64,000 nucleotides of DNA from Pseudomonas azotoformans (lineage in GTDB: Bacteria > Pseudomonadota > Gammaproteobacteria > Pseudomonadales > Pseudomonadaceae). Below, piece after piece: positions 26,193 through 36,641 of the stretch (positions within the stretch are counted from its first letter, which is position 1; each line of letters opens with the position of its first letter). The position numbers and the translations under genes were made by a program. The notes beneath the pieces are model-generated. The model did not search any database. It saw only the letters and a list, made by a program, of their open reading frames with translations, and had not been told where the DNA came from. The stretch is taken from NCBI RefSeq assembly GCF_001579805.1, contig NZ_CP014546.1:6510001-6574000 (forward strand), given 5' to 3'.

Positions 26193-27126
26193 TGCCCACC
26201 CGCCCAGGAATGTCTCGGCACGCAGCCTCGAAGACGCCGGCCAGTGGTTGCTGGACCTGCAAGCCCACCCCGAACGTTTCGAGGAATTCGACCGTTGGCT
26301 GCACAGTGACGAGGCGCATTTCGAGGCCTGGGCCCAGGTCAATCGCGCCATGAATGCGCTCGATCAGCAGGCGCCCACCACCCATGAACACTGGCCGCGC
26401 CCAACGCGCGCTCGCCTGCCGTGGTTGGCCGCTGCGTGTATCAGCGTATTGGCAGTCGGCGCGGCGCTGGTCTTCAACCCCGCTTGGCGCGCGGACTACA
26501 GCACCGCCACCGCCGAAACCCGAGAGGTCGTCCTGAGCGACGGCAGCCGCCTGACGCTGGCACCGCAAAGCTCGGTGAACGTGACCGTTGACGGTGCGCA
26601 GCGCCAGGTCACGTTGATTCAAGGAGAGGTGTTTTTTGATGTCGTCCATGACGCGCAAAAACCCTTCGAAGTGCGCAGCGACGATGACGTGGTGCGTGTA
26701 TTGGGCACCGCTTTCGACGTAGCCCGCAGCCACAACGGCCTGGCCGTGGAAGTGCGCGACGGCAGCGTGGGCGTGAACAAGCAGTATCGACTCAGCGCCG
26801 GACAACGGCTGTGGATCGACCGACAACAAGGCACGGCAACGCAGTCGTCGGTGGCGCCCACAGAAGTGGCGGGCTGGATCAATGGCACGCAATTCTTCGA
26901 GAACGTCAGCGTCGCCCAAGTCGTCGAGCAACTGGAGCGCTACCAGCGGGGCTGGATTGTGATCAACGACCCGGCCCTGGCCAGCAAGCGCGTCACCGGC
27001 CTCTACGACCTACGCGATACCCGGCGTGCGCTACAGGCGTTGGTCGCGCCGATTGGCGGCGAGGTTCGCGAGTACTCGCCGCTGCTCATGGTCATCAGCC
27101 ACAAAAAATCGAATGTAGAAAAATAA
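26185..27126 (+). CDS. FecR-family anti-sigma/signal transducer
   Basis: A 313-residue FecR protein. The cytoplasmic N-terminal domain (DUF4880-like, residues 10-60) is followed by one membrane helix (about 76-96) and the periplasmic FecR domain with EVVLSDGSRLTLAP. It relays the state of the receptor to the sigma factor. Its start overlaps the sigma gene by 8 bases, so the two are translationally coupled. The receptor starts 95 bases downstream. Confidence 0.93.
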   Translation: MHDAHPPRNVSARSLEDAGQWLLDLQAHPERFEEFDRWLHSDEAHFEAWAQVNRAMNALDQQAPTTHEHWPRPTRARLPWLAAACISVLAVGAALVFNPAWRADYSTATAETREVVLSDGSRLTLAPQSSVNVTVDGAQRQVTLIQGEVFFDVVHDAQKPFEVRSDDDVVRVLGTAFDVARSHNGLAVEVRDGSVGVNKQYRLSAGQRLWIDRQQGTATQSSVAPTEVAGWINGTQFFENVSVAQVVEQLERYQRGWIVINDPALASKRVTGLYDLRDTRRALQALVAPIGGEVREYSPLLMVISHKKSNVEK

Positions 27127-27220
27127 ATACATTGCCCTGAAAAAAACCGCGCAGGTGTTCGTCTTTGTAGCTCCCAGTATTGCGAATGAATCGTAATACC
27201 AAACACGAAGGCGACGAAAC

Positions 27221-29959
27221 ATGGGTCACCGATCACCTGCACCGTTGGCACTGGCCATCCTCTGTGCTGCTATCCACAGCACGATTTTCCAGCCGTCCCA
27301 GGCATTGGCCGCAGAGGCTACTGGCACGCCGAGTGATCAGGCGACACGGTTCTTCGACATTCCTGCCCAACCGCTCACCACCGCATTGAGCGCCTTCGCT
27401 CGACAGGCCAACCTGCAACTGGGCCTGGAAGCCGGGCTGGTGGATGGTATGCAAGCCCCGGCCTTGCGCGGCAACTTCACACAAGAGCAAGCCCTGCAAC
27501 GCTTACTCGGCAACGCACCGGTAAACTGGAAAATCGACGGCCAACGCAGCCTCATTCTCAGCCGTCGTGATGCCGCCAACGCAGGCGTCAATGACTTTGA
27601 CGATGCGGAACTGCTTGGCCCCGTGACGATCAAGGGCGGCGAGACCAGCCGCCTGACCGGTGCTGCCGCGCAGGTCTACACCAAAGCCGGTTCCAGCGTG
27701 TTTATCTCCGGCGAGACCATCAACCGCTTCCGTGGCTCCTCCCCCGCCGACATCCTCAAGGGCGTGCCCGGCGTACAGACCGGCGATGCGCGCAATGGCG
27801 GCGCGTTGGACGTGAACATCCGCGGTATCCAAGGCCAGAGCCGGGTGCCGGTGACCATCGACGGCAGCCAACAAGCCATCGATGCCTACCGTGGCTACAG
27901 CGGCATGCAACAGCGCAGCTATATCGACCCTGACCTGATCAGTGAAATCAGCGTAGACAAGGGCCCCAGCCTTGGCGCCGACGCGGCGGGCGCCATTGGC
28001 GGCATGGTCAAAATGAAAACCCTGCAACCCAAGGACATCCTCAAGGACGGCGAAACCTACGGCGTGCGCCTCAAGGGTGACCTGTCGAGCAACAGCGTAA
28101 ATGCGCCCGGCACCTACAAGGCCACGCCGCACCATGGCAGCAACGGCCTGGACGGTTCCCCGGCCCACTCCGGCAGCGTGGCATTCGCCAGCAGCAGCGA
28201 GACGGTGGATTTCGTCGCGGCCTATTCCCAGCGCCAGAGCGGCAACTACTACGCTGGTAAAAAGGGCTTCAAGAAGTACCAAGTGTTTCAGCAGGTGCGC
28301 AAATACGACCCCAAGACCCGGAAGTACATCTACGTCACCCAGGAGGCCAACAGCGCGGCCAAGTTCTTCAAGCCTGACAGCGAAGTCTTCAACACCTCGA
28401 CCGACACCGAGTCGGTGCTGCTCAAAGCCATTATCAAACCAGCGACGGACCAGAAACTGGAGCTGACCTACCGCTACACCGATGGTCATTACGGCGAAGT
28501 GATGCCGTCGCAGGTCATCCGCAATACCAGCGGCAGCGTGCCGCAATGGGACCCGGGCAGCATGCGCATCAACGCCTACACCGCGCGCTACACCTACAAG
28601 CCCGAAGACAATCCGTTGGTGGATTTGAGTGCAAACGTCTGGGCCACCAAAGCCCAGAGCGAAGCCTTCAATGGCCTGGTCACGGTGACGCCGCTCTACG
28701 GCCATGAAGACGATGCCGACCCGCTCGGCGATACCTACAAGGACGCCCTGCGCAACCGCACCAAGGACAAGCGCTGGGGCGTGGACCTGAGCAACACCTC
28801 GCGTTTCGACACCCGTGCAGGCAAGTTCGCCTGGACCTACGGCGGTTCCTACCAGACCGAAGACCTGGGCCCCGATGACAACTCGCCGGTGCTGCTGTCG
28901 GACCTGCAAAAGAACCGCTTCATCCGCAGCGGCGAACGTGAAGAAAGCAGCCTGGTGACGTCGCTTGAATGGTCACCGATCAAGCGACTGACCTTGACCG
29001 CAGGCGTTCGTTACAGCGAGTTCAGCAGCAAGGACCACAACCGCAAGGCCAGCCCGGCCACGTTCGGCCCGGACCGCAAACCGACCAGCTACACCTTCGC
29101 GCCGCCCATTGAACGGCAGGACCAGGCGTTCGCACCGTCCTTCGGCGCAAAGCTGAACCTGACCGACAACAGCTTCGTCTACCTCAACTACAACGAAGGC
29201 GTGCGCATGCCGAGCCTGTTCGAGTCGACCCTGGGCCTGTTCACGGCCGCCGTGCCGACCGATGGCATCAAGCCCGAGCGCAGCAAGAATTGGGAATTCG
29301 GCGCCAGTACGTTGCAAAACAGCGTACTGATTGACGGCGATACCGCCGCGGCCAAACTCGCGTACTTCAACAACGAGATCGAAAACTACATCACCCGAGA
29401 CTACACCGACATCTTTGCCGGCAACCTGCAGAACGTCGACAGTTTCACGGTCAAGGGCATCGAGTTGCAAACCAGCTACGACATGGGCCGGGTGTTCACT
29501 GACATCTCAGCCACCTACTACCTGAATGCCAAGACCTGCGCGCCGGACATCGCGAAGAAACTACGCGAAGAAGACAACCCCTCCACCCCCAATTGCGTGG
29601 ACGGCGGCTTCCCCGGTTCCTATACCAACACCCAGAACCCGCCCAAGTATTCAGTGAACACCACGTTGGGCAGCCGCTGGTTCGACAACCGCCTCGTCCT
29701 CGGCGGACGCATGGTCTACAACAGCGCGCCCACCGCCAAACTGGACAAGTCCTGGAACAACGGCATCACCACGAACCAGATGTACTACCGCAAGTCAGCG
29801 ATCTACGACCTGTTCGCCAGTTTCGAAATCGTCAAAGGCACCCAGCTGGATTTCTCGGTACAGAACCTCACCAACGTCTATTACCTGGACCCGCTGGCCC
29901 AAAGCTTCATGCCCGCGCCGGGGCGAACGTTGCGTACGGGGCTGACCGTCAAGTTCTGA
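27221..29959 (+). CDS. TonB-dependent outer-membrane receptor with STN signalling domain (HasR-like)
   Basis: A 912-residue receptor. Signal peptide (cleaved near residue 30), STN signalling domain (45-115) that contacts FecR, plug domain (about 145-260) and 22-strand barrel ending in F as last residue. The plug sequence GALDVNIRGIQGQSRVPVT is like that of haem/hemophore receptors such as HasR. However, the haem motifs are not typical: the FRAP position reads VRMPS and the NPNL position reads IKPE. So haem is likely but not certain; a siderophore cannot be ruled out. Confidence 0.88.
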   Translation: MGHRSPAPLALAILCAAIHSTIFQPSQALAAEATGTPSDQATRFFDIPAQPLTTALSAFARQANLQLGLEAGLVDGMQAPALRGNFTQEQALQRLLGNAPVNWKIDGQRSLILSRRDAANAGVNDFDDAELLGPVTIKGGETSRLTGAAAQVYTKAGSSVFISGETINRFRGSSPADILKGVPGVQTGDARNGGALDVNIRGIQGQSRVPVTIDGSQQAIDAYRGYSGMQQRSYIDPDLISEISVDKGPSLGADAAGAIGGMVKMKTLQPKDILKDGETYGVRLKGDLSSNSVNAPGTYKATPHHGSNGLDGSPAHSGSVAFASSSETVDFVAAYSQRQSGNYYAGKKGFKKYQVFQQVRKYDPKTRKYIYVTQEANSAAKFFKPDSEVFNTSTDTESVLLKAIIKPATDQKLELTYRYTDGHYGEVMPSQVIRNTSGSVPQWDPGSMRINAYTARYTYKPEDNPLVDLSANVWATKAQSEAFNGLVTVTPLYGHEDDADPLGDTYKDALRNRTKDKRWGVDLSNTSRFDTRAGKFAWTYGGSYQTEDLGPDDNSPVLLSDLQKNRFIRSGEREESSLVTSLEWSPIKRLTLTAGVRYSEFSSKDHNRKASPATFGPDRKPTSYTFAPPIERQDQAFAPSFGAKLNLTDNSFVYLNYNEGVRMPSLFESTLGLFTAAVPTDGIKPERSKNWEFGASTLQNSVLIDGDTAAAKLAYFNNEIENYITRDYTDIFAGNLQNVDSFTVKGIELQTSYDMGRVFTDISATYYLNAKTCAPDIAKKLREEDNPSTPNCVDGGFPGSYTNTQNPPKYSVNTTLGSRWFDNRLVLGGRMVYNSAPTAKLDKSWNNGITTNQMYYRKSAIYDLFASFEIVKGTQLDFSVQNLTNVYYLDPLAQSFMPAPGRTLRTGLTVKF

Positions 29960-29975
29960 CCGTTGTATTGAATTG

Positions 29976-30004
29976 CGGGATGCCCTTGTTCGGCATCCCG
30001 TTTT
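29976..30004 (+). terminator. Rho-independent terminator after the receptor
   Basis: Stem CGGGATGCC / GGCATCCCG with a seven-base loop, followed by TTTT. It ends 24 bases before the TonB gene, so TonB may be made from read-through or its own promoter. Confidence 0.85.
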
Positions 30005-30028
30005 ACGTTGATCCCTATTGATGCCCCC

Positions 30029-30823
30029 ATGATTGCCAAGACTGCTCCCGACTACCTCAACCCGCCACGCAAAGCCTTGTGGAGCGTTGCCACGCTGATC
30101 ACCCTGAGCGTCTACGCCGGCCTTATCGCCTGGTGGTTGCATACGCCCAGCGTAACGGTGGCCGAAGCTGCTCCAGCGGCGATGATGATCGAATTGGCGG
30201 CCGCCCCAGTCGCCCAGGCGGTGGAAGAAGATCTGCAAGTGGCACCGGACAAAGTGGTACAGAAACAGCTGAATACGCCGTCGGAAAAACCGCCAAGGGA
30301 AGTACCCAGGAAGGTGGTGGCGGCAACCCGGCCGAGTTTCGCAAAAACCGCAACATCGCCGCTCAAGGACACCGCCCAGGGCACCTATTCGTCCGCGCCG
30401 GAACACGCCGCCGAGTTCGAGACGGCACCGAAAAAGCAGGATGAACAACCGGCACCTTCAGCCACCACGGCACCGCCCAAGCTGGATACACACCCGGCCG
30501 ACACCACCGCCGCAAATCAATCCTCAAGAGGCTCCGCCGACCCCGCACAAAAGGTGCAATGGGAAGCCGAGCTGCTGGCCCACCTGGAACGCTACAAACG
30601 CTACCCGCAAAACGCCCGCGATCGAGGCGACCGGGGCGTGGTGTATCTGCGCTTTGAAATCGACAGCAACGGCAAGGTACTCAGCGCCAGCATCGTACGC
30701 TCCGCCGGTTTTACCGAACTGGACACAGCAACGCTGGACATGATCAACCGCGCCTCCCCGGTGCCACGCCCGCCGGAGGGTAGCAAGACGCGGTTTACCG
30801 TGCCGGTGGTGTTTGCGAAGTGA
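30029..30823 (+). CDS. TonB-family energy transducer (HasB-like)
   Basis: A 264-residue TonB paralogue. One N-terminal membrane anchor (residues 17-39), a Pro/Ala/Lys-rich periplasmic spacer and the C-terminal TonB domain with YKRYPQNARDRGDRG. It links the inner-membrane ExbB/ExbD motor to the receptor encoded just upstream; ExbB and ExbD are not here. Start ATG 30029 was taken over a TTG at 30008, neither with a strong ribosome site. A dedicated TonB next to a receptor is also known from the Serratia has locus (HasB). Confidence 0.87.
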   Translation: MIAKTAPDYLNPPRKALWSVATLITLSVYAGLIAWWLHTPSVTVAEAAPAAMMIELAAAPVAQAVEEDLQVAPDKVVQKQLNTPSEKPPREVPRKVVAATRPSFAKTATSPLKDTAQGTYSSAPEHAAEFETAPKKQDEQPAPSATTAPPKLDTHPADTTAANQSSRGSADPAQKVQWEAELLAHLERYKRYPQNARDRGDRGVVYLRFEIDSNGKVLSASIVRSAGFTELDTATLDMINRASPVPRPPEGSKTRFTVPVVFAK

Positions 30824-30830
30824 GGGGTTC

Positions 30831-30953
30831 ATAACACGCAACCGCCTGGTAGATGGCGCGACGCCTATCCGCGCCTGGCACGAACACCTGAACCTGACAC
30901 AGGAAGAAGTTGCCAGGGCGTTTGGCATCAACGCCAGTCAATTGGAGCTATAG
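30831..30953 (+). pseudogene. remnant of an XRE-type helix-turn-helix gene
   Basis: An open stretch in frame with the stop at 30951 encodes TPIRAWHEHLNLTQEEVARAF and INASQLEL, the start of a Cro/C1-type helix-turn-helix as found in antitoxins. No ATG precedes it and the second half of the domain is missing. It is probably a leftover from deletion of a toxin-antitoxin or regulator gene. Confidence 0.55.
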
Positions 30954-30957
30954 AGCG

Positions 30958-31806
30958 CTACTCTGGAAAATCCGCCCCTTCAGTCACTGAAGCCCACGCA
31001 TTAAAGTCCTTGCTCAAGGCTTCCACCTTGGTCCGCGCATTGGCCAGCGCTGCCTTGCCCAGCAGCAAACGCAGTGGCGGTTGGTCGGCCTCCACGGCAT
31101 TGACGATGGCAATCGCCGCACGCATCGGGTCACCCGCTTGTTTGCCGTCGATGCTGCGCAACAACGCCGTGCGGGCCCCGGCGGTGGCGTGGTAATCGGC
31201 AATCGCGTGAGGCGCTTCGTTGGCGGAACGCCCAGCCCAGTCGGTGCGGAAACCGCTCGGTTCCACCAACAGCACCTTGATGCCCAGCGGCGCGACCTCC
31301 TGGGACAACGACTCGGAAATCGCCTCCACCGCAAACTTGCTGGCGTTGTAGAAGCTCAGTGTCGGGTAGGCCATGATCCCGCCCACAGACGACACATTCA
31401 CCACGGTGCCGGAACGCCGCGCACGCATGCCCGGCAACGCGGCGCGGGTGACATCGCTGAGGCCCCAGACGTTGATCTCGAACATGCGGCGCACTTCGTC
31501 CAACTCGCTCTCTTCGAACGAACCGAAGTAACCGATGCCTGCATTGTTGACCAGCACATCGATATGCCCGAAGTGATCTTCGGCGGCTTTCACCGCCTCA
31601 CGGACCTGGGCCGGGTCGGTCACGTCCAACGCCAGCACCAGGGCGTGGTCGGCGTAGTCGGCAACGATGTCCTGCACCTGTTGCGGGTCGCGGGCGGTGA
31701 CGACGGTGGGGTAGCCGAGGCTGAGGGTGTGCAACGCCAGGTAGCGACCGAAACCGGTGGAGCAGCCGGTGATAAACCAGACAGGTTTTGCATTGGATGA
31801 AGTCAT
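30958..31806 (-). CDS. SDR-family oxidoreductase
   Basis: A 282-residue short-chain dehydrogenase. Cofactor motif ITGCSTGFG near residue 12, NNAG at about 90, catalytic serine in NVSSVGG and YNASK. This subgroup ('oxidoreductase' close to YbbO/retinol-dehydrogenase-like SDRs) often acts on ketones or aldehydes; substrate unknown. Start ATG 31806 has GAGG upstream. It abuts the helix-turn-helix remnant at its 3' end. Confidence 0.9.
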   Translation of the reverse strand: MTSSNAKPVWFITGCSTGFGRYLALHTLSLGYPTVVTARDPQQVQDIVADYADHALVLALDVTDPAQVREAVKAAEDHFGHIDVLVNNAGIGYFGSFEESELDEVRRMFEINVWGLSDVTRAALPGMRARRSGTVVNVSSVGGIMAYPTLSFYNASKFAVEAISESLSQEVAPLGIKVLLVEPSGFRTDWAGRSANEAPHAIADYHATAGARTALLRSIDGKQAGDPMRAAIAIVNAVEADQPPLRLLLGKAALANARTKVEALSKDFNAWASVTEGADFPE

Positions 31807-31990
31807 GAAAGCCAATCCTCTGAATGAACGAACCACCCCAGTATCAGCGCCGCCTCATTCTCCCAGTAGAGGCCGAATCTGCATGCCCCTTCGAGCCAAA
31901 CTTCACAATGCCCGCAAGCGTTACGTACAGGCTTGAGACAGCTTCACTGGTGAAGAATCAGACTCCCTCATTCCCTTCACAGACGCCCCC

Positions 31991-32570
31991 ATGTCCGAAG
32001 CCTTCGAAGTCCCCAGCCCCCACGAAAAACACATCGAACACACCACCGAACACGCCCACGGCCGTGGCGACAATTTCGCCAGCCGCATTGCCGTGATGAC
32101 CGCCCTCATGGCCACCCTCGGCGCCATGCTCAGCTACCAGGCCGGCTCCACCGAAAGCGAAGCGGCGATGGACAAGAACAACGCCGCCATCTTCAAGACC
32201 GAAGCCGCCAACCAGTGGAATTACTACCAGGCCAAATCCAGCCGGCAAAACCTCGCGGAACTGGCCACCCACATTCCCGGTGTGGACGCGGTGCATTACA
32301 AGGAAGAAATCGAGCGCTACAAGAGCCAGAAGGAGGACGTGCGCAAACAGGCCGAGAAGCTTGAAGCCACGTCAAAGCAATGGGATGAAAAATCAGAGCA
32401 GGCGCTGCATCAACATCATCGCTGGGGCCCAGGCGATGACCGCGATCCAGATCGCGATTTCGTTGGCGGCGATTACCTTGCTGACGCGGCGGGAGTGGTT
32501 GAAGCGGATGTCGTACACCGCAGGTGGCGCCGCAGTCTTACTGGGGAGCCTTGCCTGGCTACATATCTGA
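31991..32570 (+). pseudogene. DUF4337 membrane protein gene with a one-base frameshift
   Basis: The first frame runs from ATG 31991 and gives the N-terminal part (SRIAVMTALMATLGAMLSYQ, then a coiled region rich in K and E). After ALHQHHRW the expected continuation AQAMTAIQIAISLAAITLL and the last helix to LAWLHI are in another frame, ending at 32570. The shift falls in the G-run 32424-32427: one G fewer restores a single frame. Read straight on, the protein would have a wrong, basic C-terminus to 32689. Either a true mutation, a slippage site or a sequencing error. Confidence 0.85.
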
Positions 32571-32578
32571 CCACGTAC

Positions 32579-32610
32579 CTGTGGCGAGGGAGCTTGCTCC
32601 CTCGCCACAG
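32579..32610. repeat. palindrome of the GTGGCGAGGGAGC type
   Basis: A 32-base near-perfect palindrome: CTGTGGCGAGGGAGC then TT then GCTCCCTCGCCACAG. It is between convergent genes and probably serves both as terminator hairpin and as a dispersed repeat. Confidence 0.85.
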
Positions 32611-32633
32611 TCTATGCACTACGCAACATCGAA

Positions 32634-33002
32634 TCAGGCTCGATTCGCCGCACGGCTATGATGGAAGTACAGATACGCCAGCCCAATAGGCGCAATGAAA
32701 ACCGCCATGGTCCAGCAGATCGCCATGGTGAACACCTTGACGGTCAGCATCAAAATGGCATTCACAAAGAACACGTTGTTGCCAAAAATGTAATCCATGA
32801 TGCTTTCGTAAACGAAGCGCGCGTAGGGATAAAGCAGGCTGTTGACCACGCAATAGAACAGCGCGCCCAGTGTGAACACACCGGTTTTCGAATGGGTCAG
32901 CGCGGTATAGATCAGCACGGGAAAAATCAGCCCGAACAGGAAGTTGCGGATGTAGTACTGGGCAGAAAGCCCGCCGAATGTCTTGCGAAGTACCGGGTGC
33001 AT
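32634..33002 (-). CDS. small membrane protein of unknown function
   Basis: A 122-residue protein with about three membrane helices (near residues 20-38, 42-60 and 80-112). I do not recognise the family. The N-terminus MHPVLRKTFGGLSAQYYIRN is basic and would face the cytoplasm. It is alone on this strand between the DUF4337 gene and the M24 gene. Codon use looks normal for the genome. Confidence 0.7.
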   Translation of the reverse strand: MHPVLRKTFGGLSAQYYIRNFLFGLIFPVLIYTALTHSKTGVFTLGALFYCVVNSLLYPYARFVYESIMDYIFGNNVFFVNAILMLTVKVFTMAICWTMAVFIAPIGLAYLYFHHSRAANRA

Positions 33003-33151
33003 TTAGATCCCTCTGAATGGCTGTATTGGAAAGGCGGCGACCTTAACAAAGCTTGGAAAGCTTCTCCAGCGTTTCCATAAGCCCTTTGCCATTACACCGC
33101 TGTATAGTAAAAGGAATAGCGATAAACCCACTTCAAGCCGAGGAAAAGCCG

Positions 33152-33811
33152 GTGTCCGCACAACCCAAAGAAGCCGTGGGCGCCGCCTACAGCATCGACT
33201 CCATGCGCTACGCCCAGGCCATGACCTGGCAAGCCATCGAACAACTCGCCCAACGTATCCGCCCCGGCATGCGCGAATCCGAAGCCCGCGACCTGGGCAA
33301 GCAAGTCCTTACCGACCTAGACATGCAGCGCATCTGGCACCCACTGCTGGTGCGCTTTGGCGCCAACACCCTCAAGACCTTCAAGCAACGCTCCGACGGC
33401 GACCCGGTGCTGGGCGACAACGACATCTTCTTCATCGACATGGGCGCCGTCTGGCAAGGCCACGAAGGCGATGCCGGCGCCACCTTCGCCACCGGCAACG
33501 ACCCAGACATGCTCGCCTGCGCCAGCGCCGCCAAAGCGCTGTTCGACCGCGTGCAAGCCCGCTGGAAAAACGACCAGGTCGTGGGCCTCGAGCTTTACCG
33601 CTACGCCGAAGCACAAGCCCAGGCCATGGGCTGGCGCCTCAACCTCGACATCAAGGGCCACCGCGTCAGCGACTTCCCCCACGCCATCCACCGCGGCGGC
33701 GACCTGGGGGATTTCGAGCACTACCCGAATGCCGGGCTGTGGATCCTCGAAATCCAGATCGCCCATCCGAGCAAACCCTACGGCGCTTTCTACGAAGACC
33801 TCCTCGCTTAA
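33152..33811 (+). CDS. M24-family metallopeptidase-like protein
   Basis: A 219-residue protein of the pita-bread fold (methionine aminopeptidase / Xaa-Pro aminopeptidase class). Candidate metal ligands: two Asp in FIDMGAVWQGHEGDAG, His in FPHAIHR, Glu in ILEIQI and Glu in YEDLL. The short form lacks the N-terminal domain of prolidases. I chose the GTG start at 33152, which has GAGGA seven bases upstream; an open frame extends back to 33053. The cyclotransferase gene follows after 9 bases. Confidence 0.82.
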   Translation: MSAQPKEAVGAAYSIDSMRYAQAMTWQAIEQLAQRIRPGMRESEARDLGKQVLTDLDMQRIWHPLLVRFGANTLKTFKQRSDGDPVLGDNDIFFIDMGAVWQGHEGDAGATFATGNDPDMLACASAAKALFDRVQARWKNDQVVGLELYRYAEAQAQAMGWRLNLDIKGHRVSDFPHAIHRGGDLGDFEHYPNAGLWILEIQIAHPSKPYGAFYEDLLA

Positions 33812-34220
33812 GGAACTGCAATGAACCGCTCCACCGAACACCCCGTGCTGTTGTTTTCCTACGGCACGCTGCAAGACAAATCCGTACAACTGGCCAACTT
33901 CGGCCGCGAACTGACCGGCCAGCAGGATGCGATGCTGGGTTACGCGCAGAGCTGGGTAGAGATCACTGACCCGGACGTGCTGGCGAGCAGTGGCAAGACG
34001 CATCATCCGATTGTGGCGCCGAGTACGCAGGCAGACGCCAGGGTTGAGGGGATGGTGTTTCAGATTACGGAGCAGGAATTAGTGGCGGCGGATGCGTATG
34101 AAGTGGCGGATTACAAGCGGGTGGAGGTGGGGTTGGCTTCGGGGTTGAGGGCTTGGTGTAGTGGTCTAATGAAACCGGACACCCATTTAGGCGAGAATGC
34201 TCGCCAGATCGAGGTGTCAA

Positions 34221-35383
<1,163 letters not shown>

Positions 35384-35533
35384 CCACTACAAGGTGCACG
35401 ACTATAGGAAGGCGTTACAGGTGAGGTAAGACGCGTACTGGGGTGTTTTTAGCGTTTGGGAAATGGACTACTTTAATCAGAGGGCATGCCTACATTTACA
35501 AGCTCCATTCAACCAACATTCCCGCCACCCGAT

Positions 35534-36007
35534 TTATGTTGCCTGCCAGATGCGTGCATCAGTTGCACACAGTGCTAGCTTTGGCAGTCGAGGTACTTTC
35601 ACTTCGCCAAACACTGCCTGATTGAGCTTGATTTTCTCCGTTGCCGTAGGGCTCCACCCACGACCCCGAGTCGCAAATATACCTCTCGCATCAATTACCC
35701 CAGCGACCATCTTGTCGCCGAACAGAGAGTCCCTCATTTCTAACGTTTCTCGAAGATAACGCTCCGAATCGGCCACACCATTGCTGTCAAAGCGAAGTAC
35801 GTAGTAGTTTTCCATGGAGATACTAACGGGCTTGCGGTCCTGCAACTCAACGATAAATTGCGCAAACCTGACCGTGCATCTTGCGAAACGAGGAACGGCA
35901 ACACCCTTACCCACTGCAACTCCTATCATCGCCGATGCCACCGTTTCTGGCACCGAGTACAGCTGTCCTGAAGGGTCGTAGCAGTAAACACGCAGCGAAA
36001 GCCCCAT
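35534..36007 (-). CDS. hypothetical protein
   Basis: A 157-residue protein that I do not recognise. No signal peptide or membrane segment is evident; the first half alternates hydrophobic residues and could form beta-strands. ATG 36007 is behind a strong GGAGG eight bases upstream, so it is probably translated. The DNA around it is richer in A+T than the core genome and the gene is next to an insertion sequence, which suggests acquired DNA. Confidence 0.6.
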   Translation of the reverse strand: MGLSLRVYCYDPSGQLYSVPETVASAMIGVAVGKGVAVPRFARCTVRFAQFIVELQDRKPVSISMENYYVLRFDSNGVADSERYLRETLEMRDSLFGDKMVAGVIDARGIFATRGRGWSPTATEKIKLNQAVFGEVKVPRLPKLALCATDARIWQAT

Positions 36008-36109
36008 CAACTTTTCCTCCTGCAATAAAGTGAAGATGTCTTAAAGTTGGCTCCTACGAGCGATCACACTTGAATTTCCTGCAACGTGAAATGACATATC
36101 GATTGATTG

Positions 36110-36433
36110 CTAGTCAGCCTGTTTCATCGCTAGGCGATGCAGCGTGGCAGCAGGAAGCTCTAGCTCCCGCGTCCAGTTCACATCTACCCCCCACTTCCCG
36201 ACCTTAACTCGACCGAACAGCACCAAATCCCGTAGTGGTTCAAGAGCCAGAAAAGTATTTATATGATCGATAAGATCAACAGTAAACCGCTTACCGTCAT
36301 CCCACTCGATCTCAAGAGCATGCTTGCCAGGAATGGGCTTCACCTTTGAGATGCGATGCTTGCTAGTAATGGAACAGCACCTTTTGTCGGAACTCGCGCC
36401 AGCCACAATCGCATTTTCAGCAACTAAAATCAT
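36110..36433 (-). CDS. DUF2442 domain protein
   Basis: About 107 residues. The part from residue 27 on (ISKVKPIPGKHALEIEWDDG and further DLVLFGRVKVGKWGVDVNW) matches the DUF2442 family. Such proteins are often paired with DUF4160 proteins in toxin-antitoxin-like pairs; no DUF4160 partner is seen here. Start uncertain: ATG 36433 or GTG 36439. Lies in the AT-richer accessory stretch after the IS. Confidence 0.7.
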   Translation of the reverse strand: MILVAENAIVAGASSDKRCCSITSKHRISKVKPIPGKHALEIEWDDGKRFTVDLIDHINTFLALEPLRDLVLFGRVKVGKWGVDVNWTRELELPAATLHRLAMKQAD

Positions 36434-36641
36434 GGGCACGAAGATCGAGGGAATGATTTAGGGCAACGTCCTACAAGCAATCCGGAATGAGCGCCCTCCC
36501 ATTTCAAAATGCCCGAGACTACAGTCGCCCCGTTGCCCACATGGCGACCGGGTTTGGCGACTCGATGACAGTCAAGACGGAACGCGAACGACGTAATTTT
36601 CAAACGTCGTTGTTTCCTACAATTGTCCAATGGAGTCACAC

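Noticed and set aside
36430..36639. Minus-strand frame of 69 residues between the DUF2442 and the small gene
   Set aside because: No recognisable domain, no convincing ribosome site, and it overlaps the leader of the plus-strand gene.
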